From: Gemmatimonadaceae bacterium
GTDB lineage: Bacteria > Gemmatimonadota > Gemmatimonadetes > Gemmatimonadales > Gemmatimonadaceae
NCBI GenBank assembly: GCA_016720905.1
Contig: JADKJT010000020.1
Location: 1-64,000, forward strand
Length of the DNA stretch: 64,000 bases
Reading direction: 5' to 3'
Under the pieces are notes generated by a model, which saw only the letters and a program-made list of their open reading frames with translations, made no database searches and was not told the origin of the DNA. The translations under genes were made by a program, and so were the position numbers. Numbering within the stretch: position 1 is the stretch's first letter; every line of letters starts with the position of its first letter. Shown here piece by piece: positions 1 to 11,502 of this stretch.

Positions 1-338
1 ACGAGTTCCAGCACGCGCACTCTGGGCGTCGGGAACAGCACATCGAATCGCTCGATGCGCGCATCGAATCCGTATGAGGCGAACTGCGCGCGCAACCACT
101 CCGCATTGTCCTTGCCGTAGGGTGACCCCAGATGATGCGGGCGCGCGGACAAACGGCGCATGGCCTCGCGCATGCGCGCCGGTTCCGGAATGGCACGGAA
201 TTTCGTTTCCCATTCCCGCTGTGGCTTGGCCGACGCAGTGGTGAAGCCGCGCATGGGCGGGTCTTCGCGCGGGGTCGCCGCGGGGAGAAGGAACAGCAGC
301 GCGGCGGGCAGTGCGAAGGCAAAGGCGTGACGGCGCAT
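1..338 (-). CDS. M28-family (glutamate carboxypeptidase II-like) peptidase, N-terminal fragment
   Basis: Only the first ~112 codons lie in the window; the gene runs off the left edge. The ATG is at 338, and residues 1-22 form a signal peptide (MRRHAF, then a Leu/Ala core), so the product is exported. After it comes ARPHHLGSPYGKDNAEWL and then FDVLFPTPRVRVLE, the conserved N-terminal stretch of NAALADase/PSMA-like M28 peptidases, where substrate-lid and PA-domain segments precede the zinc aminopeptidase domain. The metal ligands lie outside the window, so activity cannot be judged. It follows katG on the same strand by 76 bases and may share its transcript. Confidence 0.8.
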   Translation of the reverse strand, partial: MRRHAFAFALPAALLFLLPAATPREDPPMRGFTTASAKPQREWETKFRAIPEPARMREAMRRLSARPHHLGSPYGKDNAEWLRAQFASYGFDARIERFDVLFPTPRVRVLEL

Positions 339-414
339 GGCGGGATGGTGCAATGGGGAAGTGGGGTTGGCTGCCCTCCGATTATGGCGTGGCTCCACGC
401 GGTACGCCATGGCG

Positions 415-2616
<2,202 letters not shown>

Positions 2617-2741
2617 CGAGATCTCCGATATTGGCTACTTTGTTGAAACCGCCGTGACGACAACTGACGATAAATCTACCGAATGTCGATCCGCTTTCAG
2701 ACCCTGATGGCGACCTCGCCGCACGACACCTAGCGCGATTC

Positions 2742-4007
2742 ATGGCTGCCACCATCGATCATCTCCGATCTGACCACGCCGTGCGGGTGCTCCGCGATTT
2801 CACCGACGCGCGCGGAACACCGCACCGCGCCGGTGAAACAGGCATCATTCGCGGAATGGGCCTGGATACGGCGCACATGGAGATCTGGATTGAGTGGGAG
2901 CACAATGGCGCGCTCGATCGGATGCGTTTCGCGCTGAGCTCCACCATCGGTCCAGGCAACGGACGGATGCGCGAGTATTTCGAACTTGGCGACGTCGATC
3001 CCGGCGAGGTGCCGGTGCCTCCGCCAGCGCCACAGCGGGCAGTCGAGCCGGCACCACGCCCACAGCCATTCGCCGGCCGCCATCCGACCGCCGGAACCAA
3101 CCTGGGACCATCCGCCGTAGCCTGCGACTGCGATGCCGCGCTGCACCGGCCGGTGTTGGTCGAAGGTGCGGGCGTCAACGCCTGCCTGCGTTGCGGCACG
3201 GTCACGTGCACGCACAGCATCGGCGACGACGGTCGGCACACCGGCGATTCGTGGCACGCCTACATTGCCGACGCCGTGTCGGGCCCGCTGCTCGACTGGC
3301 TATCGCGATGGCCGCGCGTCACGGTCCGACACCGCCTTGTGAATCGCTGGCCAACGCCCGCCGGACTGAGCCAACACGACATCATCTACCTCCCCGCCGA
3401 CGCGCGCTGCGCCACAGCGGCCGAGGTGACCGAGCTGGAAAACGCCTGGCGGGGGCACGAGCCCGATTTCCCCACTCAGCGTCCGCCCGACAATCTCCCG
3501 ACCACGATGCAGGCCTTCGCGCAGTTTGCCACTGCACTCCGACTCACGCCCGCCAGCGAGCTCTCGCAACTGATGGCATCGGCCGAGCCGCGCAATCCGG
3601 CGAGCGCGCTGGCCGTCTCGCGCTTGTTGCAGCGCACTGATGCGTTCGAGGTGATGGTGGCGGCGTTACGCAGCGCTGACGTGGTATGGCAGAGCGCCGG
3701 TGCCGCCATGGCGCAGGCCGCGCGGCCGATGGACCCACGACTGCCGGACGTGCTGGTCGAGATCATGAACGGCCTGTCGCTCGAACTGATGCCGCATGTG
3801 CCCGGTCGTATCGCGAGCGGCATGCGCGTTGAAGAATTGCTGGTGGTGATCGCGGATCATCAGATCACCACCGACGCGATGCTGTCGGCGTTACCGAAAT
3901 TGCAGCGTCGGGTTGCGCCCCTCGACGCCGGACTCGCCAGCAACATCGGCGTGGTGCTGCGCGAACTGCACGGCATCCCACCGGCGCGTGTGGGTTTCCC
4001 CTTTTAG
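2742..4007 (+). CDS. Conserved-looking protein of unknown function
   Basis: I do not recognise this 421-aa protein. Residues 1-75 read as a small beta-rich domain (VRVLRDFTDARGTPHRAGETG, then IEWEHNGALDRMRF), reminiscent of short regulatory or KOW-like folds. A Pro-rich linker follows at ~85-115, then a Cys pair in CLRCGTVTCTH that might bind metal. The remaining ~200 residues are helical and Ala/Leu rich, with no signal peptide or membrane segment, so a cytoplasmic location is likely. It diverges from katG and converges on the thioredoxin-TPR gene. Base composition and codon use match its neighbours. Confidence 0.6.
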   Translation: MAATIDHLRSDHAVRVLRDFTDARGTPHRAGETGIIRGMGLDTAHMEIWIEWEHNGALDRMRFALSSTIGPGNGRMREYFELGDVDPGEVPVPPPAPQRAVEPAPRPQPFAGRHPTAGTNLGPSAVACDCDAALHRPVLVEGAGVNACLRCGTVTCTHSIGDDGRHTGDSWHAYIADAVSGPLLDWLSRWPRVTVRHRLVNRWPTPAGLSQHDIIYLPADARCATAAEVTELENAWRGHEPDFPTQRPPDNLPTTMQAFAQFATALRLTPASELSQLMASAEPRNPASALAVSRLLQRTDAFEVMVAALRSADVVWQSAGAAMAQAARPMDPRLPDVLVEIMNGLSLELMPHVPGRIASGMRVEELLVVIADHQITTDAMLSALPKLQRRVAPLDAGLASNIGVVLRELHGIPPARVGFPF

Positions 4008-4064
4008 GCGTTCGGTTCGCGCGGTGGAGTTTCGCGCCGCAATGGCGGGCACGGCGTTGTACGG

Positions 4065-4874
4065 CTAGAACAGCACCGCCGCCATTCGCCGTCGCCAGTC
4101 CCGCACCAGCGCATCATCTTCGATCACCTGAAACGCCTCCACCAGCGCTGCCCGCGCCGGGCTTTCCTCGTCGTGCCTTTCCTCCCGCAGCAGCTCCAGC
4201 AATTGTTCCAGCCCCGCCACCCGGTCGCCGTCCAGCACCATACGCACGGCAGCGGCGTGTCGCGCATCATTGGTCTCGCCATCGGCTCGACGCTGCAGCG
4301 CCAGTCGAGCGCGGGCCCGCACCGCCTTCGGGTCGAGGTACATCGTTGACGGAAGCACCTCCAGCATACGCGCCGCCTCATCGAGCGCTCCCGTTGCCAG
4401 CAGCGCCAATGCCAACTCCAGCTTCAGCGAGTCACGTGTCGGCGTTGCCGACATGGCGGCCCGCAACTGCGCCACACGCTCGACCGGATCATCAGACAGC
4501 ACTGTCTGCGTCGCGCCGCCCACCTCAATGCCGTGCTGCGCCAGAAACGCCCGGATCCGTCCCTCCGGCAGCGCCCCTTGGAATCCCGTGAGGGCCGCCC
4601 CGTCCTTGAACAGCGTCACCGTCGGGATTGAACGAATCTGGAACTGCGTGGCGAGTGCCGGCTCCTTTTCCGTATCGATCTTGACCAATTCAAAACCGCC
4701 GGAATACTCTGTCGCCAGCTTTTCCAGAATGGGGCCCAGCGCGCGACACGGACCGCACCACGCGGCCCAGAAATCCACCAGCACTGGCGTTTCGCGGGAA
4801 CGTTCCACGACAGCCGACAGAAACTCCGCCGTCGTGACATCCCTTACGTGGGCGCTGTTCGCGTGTGCGGTCAT
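4065..4874 (-). CDS. Thioredoxin-domain protein with C-terminal TPR region (CnoX/YbbN-like)
   Basis: The 269-aa product has a thioredoxin fold at ~8-115 with the full active site VDFWAAWCGPCRALGP and the cis-Pro loop IRSIPTVTLFKDG. A helical TPR-like region fills ~125-269. This architecture is that of the holdase/co-chaperone CnoX (YbbN), which protects proteins from oxidative aggregation and passes them to chaperonins. In E. coli CnoX the CxxC is degenerate, whereas here CGPC is intact, so thiol-disulfide reductase activity is expected as well. There is no signal peptide. It is transcribed divergently from the MBL-fold gene over 63 bases. Confidence 0.85.
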   Translation of the reverse strand: MTAHANSAHVRDVTTAEFLSAVVERSRETPVLVDFWAAWCGPCRALGPILEKLATEYSGGFELVKIDTEKEPALATQFQIRSIPTVTLFKDGAALTGFQGALPEGRIRAFLAQHGIEVGGATQTVLSDDPVERVAQLRAAMSATPTRDSLKLELALALLATGALDEAARMLEVLPSTMYLDPKAVRARARLALQRRADGETNDARHAAAVRMVLDGDRVAGLEQLLELLREERHDEESPARAALVEAFQVIEDDALVRDWRRRMAAVLF

Positions 4875-4937
4875 GCATGCATTCTACATGAGCCCCTGAG
4901 CGCTGTCATCACCTCAAGCCGCCAAAGCGTCTCCTTC

Positions 4938-5543
4938 ATGGCCAGTCAATCGCCTGTTTCGATCGTGAATGTCGGCTATCGCTCCACGAACTTCTGGGTG
5001 GTGTCGACCCGCGCCACGCGCTTCTTGATCGACCTCGGCTGGCCGGGACAGTTCGGCGCGCTCGAGGCGGAGCTCAAACGCAAGGGCGTGCCGCTGGCAG
5101 AAATCTCGCACGGGTTTGCGACGCATTTTCACATCGACCACGCCGGCGCCGCCCAGGATCTCAAGAACCGCGGCATGCGATTGATCGTCACGCCGGAGCA
5201 GGTGCCTTTCATCGACGGCATGAAACAGTTTGTGAAACCGACCGAATCGTACACCGACATACGGCTGACCGACAACATGGTCGTGGCGCTGCCGGACAGC
5301 CGCGCGTTTCTGTCCCAACTGGGGCTGAGCGGAGAGTTCGTGCACACGCCAGGGCACTCCGACGACAGCGTGAGTGTCTTGCTTGATAGCGGTGATGTGT
5401 TCACGGGCGATCTGACGCATCCGGCGTTCATCACGGACGCGGAGGCCGAGGTGACAAACGCCAGTTGGCAGGCCCTGCGCGCACGCGGCGCAACGACGGT
5501 GTACGCGGGGCATGGACCGGTGCGGCCGTTTCCGACCCTCTGA
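4938..5543 (+). CDS. MBL-fold metallo-hydrolase
   Basis: This is a 201-aa metallo-beta-lactamase-fold enzyme. I place the start at the ATG at 4938 (MASQSPVSIVNVGYRSTN) because the upstream in-frame codons overlap the divergent promoter region. The di-metal motif is ATHFHIDHAG, followed by the third His in VHTPGHSDDS, the bridging Asp in FTGDLTHP and a last His in YAGHGPVRP. These are the ligands of glyoxalase II-like and other MBL hydrolases. The substrate cannot be told from sequence. The protein has no export signal, and no neighbour hints at a pathway. Confidence 0.85.
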   Translation: MASQSPVSIVNVGYRSTNFWVVSTRATRFLIDLGWPGQFGALEAELKRKGVPLAEISHGFATHFHIDHAGAAQDLKNRGMRLIVTPEQVPFIDGMKQFVKPTESYTDIRLTDNMVVALPDSRAFLSQLGLSGEFVHTPGHSDDSVSVLLDSGDVFTGDLTHPAFITDAEAEVTNASWQALRARGATTVYAGHGPVRPFPTL

Positions 5544-5681
5544 TCTCGGCGATTTTCCTTCGAGCGTGCCAACGATTGCCCGTCAGGGCCCGATCGACCG
5601 GATATGCCGCCATCTGACCTGTCGCCACCACGCGGGTTTCACCGTAGCTTTCCCGGTCGTCGCCCGCCTCCCCTCCCGCCC

Positions 5682-6866
5682 ATGAGGTCTCCCGTGAGTG
5701 TTCTGTCTCGTCGTGACTGGCTGCGCAACACCGGACTTGGACTCGGCGCGAGCGTCGCGCTCCCCGGACTCCTGCCGGCCTCGGAGATGGCGAGGGTACT
5801 GGGCGGCAACGTGGCCTACACCGACCTGCTGGCCCAAATGGAGCGCGACGTGAACACGGCGCGCCGGGCGGCGGGGCCCATTCGGCTGATGTACAACGAG
5901 AATCCGTTCGGCATGTCGCCCAAGGCGAAAGACGCGCTGATGGGGAGCTGGACGCAGCACGCGTGGTATGTGCCGCCCATTCATGAGGAAGTGCAACACA
6001 CCTTTGCGAAACATGTGGGCGTGCCCGCCGATCACGTGCTGGTCACTCAGGGGTCCAGCGAAGTGCTGAGCGTGCTGGCGTTGGCGTACAACATGGAAGG
6101 CGGCGAGATCGTCGCGCCGTGGCCGACGTTCGAGGATCTGCCGCGCTGGGGCGACACGCTCAAGGCCAAGGTCCATCGCGTGCCGCTCAACCAGTACCTA
6201 GATCACGACCTGTACGCCATGGACGCGAAGGTTGGCAGCGGCACCAAGCTCGTGTTCGTCTGCAATCCCAACAATCCGACGTCCAACCTCACCGAGGACA
6301 CGTCGCTGCGTGACTTCGTGTCGAGTGCCGCCAAGCGCACCACCGTGGTGGTCGATGAAGCGTACATCGATTTTGTGGACCGGCCCGGCCACAAGTCGAT
6401 GGTCGATCTCGTGCTCAAGGGCGAGTCGGTGGTGGTGTCGCGTACGGCCAGCAAGATCCACGGATTGGCCGGATTGCGCTGTGGCTTCGCCATCGCGCGC
6501 CCCGACATCATCGCGCGGTTGCAACAGTATGTGAGCGGCGATCCCAACGTATTCGGGCAACTGGCGGCCAACGCGTCCTTGCAGGACGTGGAGTATCAGA
6601 CGTTCATCAAGCAGAAGAACCGCGAAGGACGGACCATGTTGCTGGACACGCTGGCCACGCTGGGCCGCAAGGTGGCACCGTCGCAAACCAACTTCGTGTT
6701 CTTCCACACGGGCAAGGAGATCCGGCCGGTGCAGCAGTACTTCCTGGCCAAGGGATTTGTGGTGGGTCGCGCGTTTCCGCCGTACAACGACTGGTGCCGG
6801 GTCAGCGTCGGCACGCCCGATGAGATGAAGCAGTTCTGCGCGGCGTTGCCGGGGTTGTTCGCTTAA
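5682..6866 (+). CDS. Tat-exported class I/II aminotransferase (histidinol-phosphate aminotransferase-like)
   Basis: The start is taken at 5682, giving a 394-aa protein with an N-terminal twin-arginine signal: SRRDWLRNTGLGLGASVALPG. The mature part is a fold-type I PLP enzyme resembling HisC, with YNENPFG near the N-terminus, the Asn/Pro loop VCNPNNPTSN, VVDEAYIDF carrying the PLP-ring Asp, and SRTASKIHGLAGLRCGFA with the Schiff-base Lys. True HisC acts in the cytoplasm, so a Tat signal implies a different, periplasmic role in which the holoenzyme is folded before export. It ends 9 bases before the next PLP enzyme gene and is probably co-transcribed with it. Confidence 0.85.
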   Translation: MRSPVSVLSRRDWLRNTGLGLGASVALPGLLPASEMARVLGGNVAYTDLLAQMERDVNTARRAAGPIRLMYNENPFGMSPKAKDALMGSWTQHAWYVPPIHEEVQHTFAKHVGVPADHVLVTQGSSEVLSVLALAYNMEGGEIVAPWPTFEDLPRWGDTLKAKVHRVPLNQYLDHDLYAMDAKVGSGTKLVFVCNPNNPTSNLTEDTSLRDFVSSAAKRTTVVVDEAYIDFVDRPGHKSMVDLVLKGESVVVSRTASKIHGLAGLRCGFAIARPDIIARLQQYVSGDPNVFGQLAANASLQDVEYQTFIKQKNREGRTMLLDTLATLGRKVAPSQTNFVFFHTGKEIRPVQQYFLAKGFVVGRAFPPYNDWCRVSVGTPDEMKQFCAALPGLFA

Positions 6867-6875
6867 TACCGACGA

Positions 6876-8288
6876 ATGACACACCCCGCGCTCGAACGCG
6901 CGCAGTATCACGCCCGACTCCATCTTGATCGCCTCGACTCCCTCCCGGTCGCGCCGGTCGTTTCGCGCGACACGCTCCTCGCGCGCTTCGACATTCCGCT
7001 CGGTCGTACGGGGATCCCGGCGGCGCAAGTCATCGACGACCTCGCACGGGCCGCCGAGGGCGGGCTGGTCAACAATACCGGCGCACGATTCTACGCCTGG
7101 GTGATGGGTGGCACGCTGCCCTCGGCGCTCGCGGCCGAGTGGCTCCTCACCGCCTGGGATCAGAATGCGGCCATCTATGCCACCTCGCCCGCCGCCTCGG
7201 TGGTGGAAGAGGTGGCCGGCAAGTGGCTCCTTGACCTGTTCGGCTTGCCCGCGACGGCGTCGTTCGCATTCACAACCGGCTGTCAGATGGCGCACTTCGT
7301 GGGCATGCTGTCGGCGCGGGACCACGTGCTGCGCTCCGCCGGATGGGATGTCGGGACTCAGGGACTTGCTGGCTCGCCACCCATTCGCGTTCTCGTGAGT
7401 GCGATTCGCCACGTCTCGCTTGACCGTGCGTTGCGATACGCGGGTATCGGCGCGCAACAGCTGGTAGTGTTGCCGGCAGACACCAACGGCGCCACCACGC
7501 CCGCCGTACTCGAAGCAGCGCTCAAATCAGGGAGCGGACCGACCATTGTGGGTCTCAATGCGGCCGACCTGAACACCGCCGCGTTTGACAACTTTCGCGA
7601 GTTGGTGCCGCTGGCGCAGTCCCATAATGCCTGGGTGCACGTGGACGGTGCCTTCGGATTGTTCGCGCGCTCGAGCGCCCAGTATGCCGAGCTGGTGGAC
7701 GGCATCGAATTGGCGGACAGCTGGGCCACCGACTGCCACAAGTGGCTCAATGTGCCGCAGGACTGCGGCTTTTCCGCCGTGCGGCACGCCGACGCGCACC
7801 GCCGAGCCTTTACCATCCACGATTCCTACTTCGTGGCGGAGAAGGAAGCGCGCGATGAAATCGATTGGTCGCCCGAGTGGTCGCGTCGCGCGCGCGGTTT
7901 TGCCACGTATGCCGCGCTGCGTGAACTGGGCCGCGATGGCGTGGGTGCCATGATCGATCGATGCTGCGATCAGTGTGCAGCATTGGTGCATGGCATCGGC
8001 GCGCTGCCCGGTGCCGAAATCGTGTCACCGGCCCGCCTCAACCAGGGACTCGTGCGCTTCCTCGACCCGCGGATGGGGGCCACCGAGGAAGACCATGACG
8101 CGCACACCGATTATGTCATCACGCTGATCAACCGCGGTGGCGAGGCCATGTTTGGCCCGGTGACCTGGCATGGGCGGCGGGCGATGCGTGTGTGCGTGGT
8201 GAACTGGCAGACTGATGCCGTGGCGGTGGCGCGCACGATCGCCGCCGTGCAGCAGGCCATCGAATTGGGATCACGGCCCGGGCAATAG
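6876..8288 (+). CDS. PLP-dependent group II decarboxylase-like enzyme
   Basis: The 470-aa cytoplasmic protein is a fold-type I PLP enzyme of the aromatic-L-amino-acid/glutamate decarboxylase family. Visible signatures are the TTGCQMAHFVGM loop that holds the phosphate, VHVDGAFGLFA with the PLP-pairing Asp, and the Schiff-base Lys in ATDCHKWLNVPQDCGF. Group II decarboxylases act on tyrosine, DOPA, tryptophan, glutamate or diaminobutyrate; the substrate is not predictable here, and some members are lyases or aldehyde synthases. It begins 9 bases after the Tat-exported aminotransferase, so a shared amine or amino-acid pathway is likely. Confidence 0.85.
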   Translation: MTHPALERAQYHARLHLDRLDSLPVAPVVSRDTLLARFDIPLGRTGIPAAQVIDDLARAAEGGLVNNTGARFYAWVMGGTLPSALAAEWLLTAWDQNAAIYATSPAASVVEEVAGKWLLDLFGLPATASFAFTTGCQMAHFVGMLSARDHVLRSAGWDVGTQGLAGSPPIRVLVSAIRHVSLDRALRYAGIGAQQLVVLPADTNGATTPAVLEAALKSGSGPTIVGLNAADLNTAAFDNFRELVPLAQSHNAWVHVDGAFGLFARSSAQYAELVDGIELADSWATDCHKWLNVPQDCGFSAVRHADAHRRAFTIHDSYFVAEKEARDEIDWSPEWSRRARGFATYAALRELGRDGVGAMIDRCCDQCAALVHGIGALPGAEIVSPARLNQGLVRFLDPRMGATEEDHDAHTDYVITLINRGGEAMFGPVTWHGRRAMRVCVVNWQTDAVAVARTIAAVQQAIELGSRPGQ

Positions 8289-8313
8289 CCCAGCCGCGTC
8301 CGACAGCTATCAA

Positions 8314-9315
8314 CTATCCCGCCCCAATCGCCTGCAGCAACGACGTGGCCTCGTCATGCTGTTGGTAGCCCTGACTGCGGGCGCGAGCATTGAAATCGTC
8401 AACCAGCGTGCGCAGGCTTTTCCCGTCCGGCGCCGTAACCTCGGGATCGACACCGTGCGCGAGGAACCAGCGCGCCATCTCCCACTGGCCCTCGTAGGCG
8501 GCACTCATCAACGCCGTCCAGCCTCGCCGATCGGCACGCGCCGCGCGCTTGTTCACATCAGCGCCATGCGCCAACAGCAACTCGGCTTTGGCGACGGTCA
8601 TGTTCACGCTGAACAACGCGGGCTGGTCATCGGCCCAGTCGCGCGCGTTGGCGTCGGCGCCGTGGCTCAGGGCCGTCTCCAGCAGGACGTTCTGATGATC
8701 GCCGGCATTGCTGGCAATTGTCGCCGCCCAGTCGCCGCCTGATTCTACGGCATCGGCGGCATACGGGACACCGTTGTCCAGCAGACCGCGAACGATGGCG
8801 ACATCCGCTGGCCTGGCGTACATCCCCATGGCCTTGTGGACGGCGTGACCCAGGAGCGTGCGGCCATACTTGTCGCGCGCAGAACAATCGAGCTCGGCAC
8901 CGCGCACCAGCGCCATCACCTTGACGGGGTCGCCGCGATCGATGGCGCGGGCGATACGGGTGATGGCGGAACTCTGAAACGCACCCTGGCCGCGTCGGGC
9001 GATGGCCCGCATGCCCTTGCGTAGCGTGCCGCGCGCCAACATGCCGAGCATGACCAGAAATGGCAGAGTCGCAAGCAGCGAACCGGCGACAATCGTGGCA
9101 CGCGAGTGCGTCAGTGTGCCCCACAACAACGTACCGCCAATCAGCAGCACAACCGGCGCGAGCACGGCGCCAAACGCCGTACCAAGTCCGCGCCCAGCCG
9201 CATCGTCACCCACGTTGCGCGAGGTGAGCAGCCCGATCACGAACAGGAGCTCGACGGCAACACAGCCCCAACCGATGATCAGAAGCGTGCGAACGGGCAT
9301 GTCGTCAAGACTCAC
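8314..9315 (-). CDS. Membrane protein with ankyrin repeats
   Basis: A 333-aa protein with three predicted N-terminal transmembrane helices (about 10-30, 47-67 and 74-96). A basic loop (TLRKGMRAIARRG) follows, then a cytoplasmic ankyrin-repeat domain at ~120-325. Repeat hallmarks are DKYGRTLLGHAVHKAMG, LETALSHGADANARD, LLLAHGADVNKRA and GWTALMSAAYEGQWEMARWF. Ankyrin domains bind other proteins; the partner is unknown. Its start overlaps the stop of the S9A peptidase gene in an ATGA junction (9312-9315), so the two are translationally coupled. Confidence 0.8.
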   Translation of the reverse strand: MSLDDMPVRTLLIIGWGCVAVELLFVIGLLTSRNVGDDAAGRGLGTAFGAVLAPVVLLIGGTLLWGTLTHSRATIVAGSLLATLPFLVMLGMLARGTLRKGMRAIARRGQGAFQSSAITRIARAIDRGDPVKVMALVRGAELDCSARDKYGRTLLGHAVHKAMGMYARPADVAIVRGLLDNGVPYAADAVESGGDWAATIASNAGDHQNVLLETALSHGADANARDWADDQPALFSVNMTVAKAELLLAHGADVNKRAARADRRGWTALMSAAYEGQWEMARWFLAHGVDPEVTAPDGKSLRTLVDDFNARARSQGYQQHDEATSLLQAIGAG

Positions 9316-11441
9316 GGCACGATCGTCGCGCTCTTGTCCATCAGCTGCCGCGCAAAATACGTGTACCCCAGTGCCGTGGTATGCGCCTGCTGCTCGGCGT
9401 TGGCGCCCGCGCCGTGGCCGCCTTCAATCACCTCGTAAAACAGATACGGCAACCCAAGGTCGGCCATCTTCGCGGCAAACTTGCGCGCGTGCTGCGGCCC
9501 CACCCGGTCGTCCTTCGTGGTGGTCCAGATGAACGGCGTGGGGTACTTCACGCCCGCCTTGAGATTCTGCAGCGGCGAGATGCCAGCCAGAAACGCGCGC
9601 TCGGCGGGAATGGACACACTGCCGTACTCGCCGACCCACGACGCGCCGGCGGCAATCTGCTCATAGCGCATCATGTCCAGCAGTGGCACCGCGATTTGTA
9701 CCGCATTCCACAGCTCCGGATGCTGGTTCATCTCGACGCCCATCAGCAAACCGCCGTTCGATCCACCCACGATGCCAAGTCGCCGGGGACTGGTGATCTT
9801 GCGCGCGATCAGGTCCTGCCCCACGGCGGCAAAGTCGTCGTAGATCACCTGCCGTTTGGTCTTGAGCCCCGCCTCATGCCACGCCGGACCAAACTCGCCG
9901 CCGCCGCGAATGTTGGCCACGACATACACGCCGCCTTGCTCAACCCACAGCTTGCCGGCGTTCGCATCGTAGTGCGGCGTAAGCGACACTTCAAAGCCGC
10001 CGTACGCAGTGAGAATGGTGGGGTTCGAGCCGTCCAGCTTCATCCCCTTGGGGTGCGTGATGAAGTACGGCACCTTCGTGCCATCCTTCGACGTCGCTTC
10101 ATACTGCTCCACCACACTGCGTGACGCGTCGAACCGCGGTGCCAGCGTCTTCACCTGCACCGCCGATGACTGCGCGGCATCGGCCAGCCACACGCTGTTG
10201 GGGGTCAGGTAACCGGCCACGCTGATGAACGCGCGATCGCTGCGGATGTCGGCGCTTCCGATATCGGTGGCCACATTGTCGGGGAGCGTCATGGCAGAAT
10301 GCGTCCACGTGCCCTGAGGGGTGCGCGTGAACACCATCACACGACCCTTCACATTCTGCGTGACGCCAACCAGCAATCGCGTGCGCGTCGCCGAGGCACC
10401 ATCCACCGATTCACGCGGCCCCGGCTCGTAAATCGCCACCGGTGACAGCGCAGTCGGCGTTTTCATGGCATTGGCCACATCGAATGAAGCCAGTGAACCA
10501 GCGCGGATGGTGGTCGCGCCCGCTGTCCACGCTTCCGACAGTCGGACCACCGCCTGGCCGTCGACAAGATCCACCGGTGACGCCTTCGCGGGCATGTTCA
10601 ACCGCGCCACATCTTTCGCGCGCACCACGTAGTGCTCGGACTCGAAGAAGCTGACACCGCGACGAATGAAGCTCACGCGATGGCCGGCCCCGTCCACCGC
10701 CGTGAACGGACTCACGCTGACGTCTTTCGGGACACCACGGAAAATCTCGAGGGCGCTGGACAGCGATTGTCCGCGCGCCAGGCGCTTCACGATGTACGGG
10801 TAGCCCGACGCAGTCACTTCGCCCGTCTTCCATTCCCGCGATACCAGCAGCGTGTCACGTCCCATCCACGCCACGTCCTGCTTGCCCTTGGGAAGGGAGA
10901 AACCGTTCTTCACGAAGGTGCGCGTGGCAACATCAAACTCGCGCACCGTCACCGCGTCTTCACCGCCGTCAGAGAGCATCAACAGGCACCGTGTCTCGGC
11001 GGGGCGCACACAATCGGCGCCGTGCCACACCCAATTCGCTTTTTCCGTTTTCGCCAGTGCATCGAGATCCAACACCGTGGTCCATACCGGCGACGCGGTG
11101 CGGTAGCTCTCCAGTGTGGTCTTGCGCCAGATGCCGCGCACATGCGCCGCGTCCTGCCAGAAGTTGTACAGCGCACCGGCCATGAACGACGCGTTGGGGA
11201 TGCGATCTTTCGCCTGCGCCATGGTGAGCGCGGATTTGTAGATGCCGGCAAAGCGCTGGTCTTTTTCCAGCACGCCGGCTGACTTGGCGTTTTCTGCCTT
11301 CACCCACGCCATGGCCCGGTCGCCGCTGACGTCTTCCAGCCAGCGATACGGGTCGGCAGCGGTGTCGGGGCGGGTGGGCTGCGCGGCGGACACGCGCGCC
11401 ACGGCGCACGCGCAGAAAACGAACAGGGCAAGTCGACGCAT
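9312..11441 (-). CDS. Secreted prolyl oligopeptidase-family serine peptidase (S9A)
   Basis: At 709 aa this matches the length of S9A peptidases. An N-terminal signal peptide (MRRLALFVFCACAVARVSA) is followed by the beta-propeller domain and the C-terminal alpha/beta-hydrolase domain. The nucleophile elbow is VGGSNGGLLMG, the catalytic Asp is in TTTKDDRVGPQHA, and the His is in EGGHGAGANAEQQA. HPKGMKLDGSNPTILTAYGGF is the typical start of the hydrolase domain. It should cleave short Pro-containing peptides in the periplasm or outside. It is followed without a gap by the ankyrin protein gene. Confidence 0.93.
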   Translation of the reverse strand: MRRLALFVFCACAVARVSAAQPTRPDTAADPYRWLEDVSGDRAMAWVKAENAKSAGVLEKDQRFAGIYKSALTMAQAKDRIPNASFMAGALYNFWQDAAHVRGIWRKTTLESYRTASPVWTTVLDLDALAKTEKANWVWHGADCVRPAETRCLLMLSDGGEDAVTVREFDVATRTFVKNGFSLPKGKQDVAWMGRDTLLVSREWKTGEVTASGYPYIVKRLARGQSLSSALEIFRGVPKDVSVSPFTAVDGAGHRVSFIRRGVSFFESEHYVVRAKDVARLNMPAKASPVDLVDGQAVVRLSEAWTAGATTIRAGSLASFDVANAMKTPTALSPVAIYEPGPRESVDGASATRTRLLVGVTQNVKGRVMVFTRTPQGTWTHSAMTLPDNVATDIGSADIRSDRAFISVAGYLTPNSVWLADAAQSSAVQVKTLAPRFDASRSVVEQYEATSKDGTKVPYFITHPKGMKLDGSNPTILTAYGGFEVSLTPHYDANAGKLWVEQGGVYVVANIRGGGEFGPAWHEAGLKTKRQVIYDDFAAVGQDLIARKITSPRRLGIVGGSNGGLLMGVEMNQHPELWNAVQIAVPLLDMMRYEQIAAGASWVGEYGSVSIPAERAFLAGISPLQNLKAGVKYPTPFIWTTTKDDRVGPQHARKFAAKMADLGLPYLFYEVIEGGHGAGANAEQQAHTTALGYTYFARQLMDKSATIVP

Positions 11442-11502
11442 GACGAATCCGGGAGGGGGAGACCGGAATCTACCGCGAGTCCAGTGTCGTTGCCGGCCCG
11501 CC

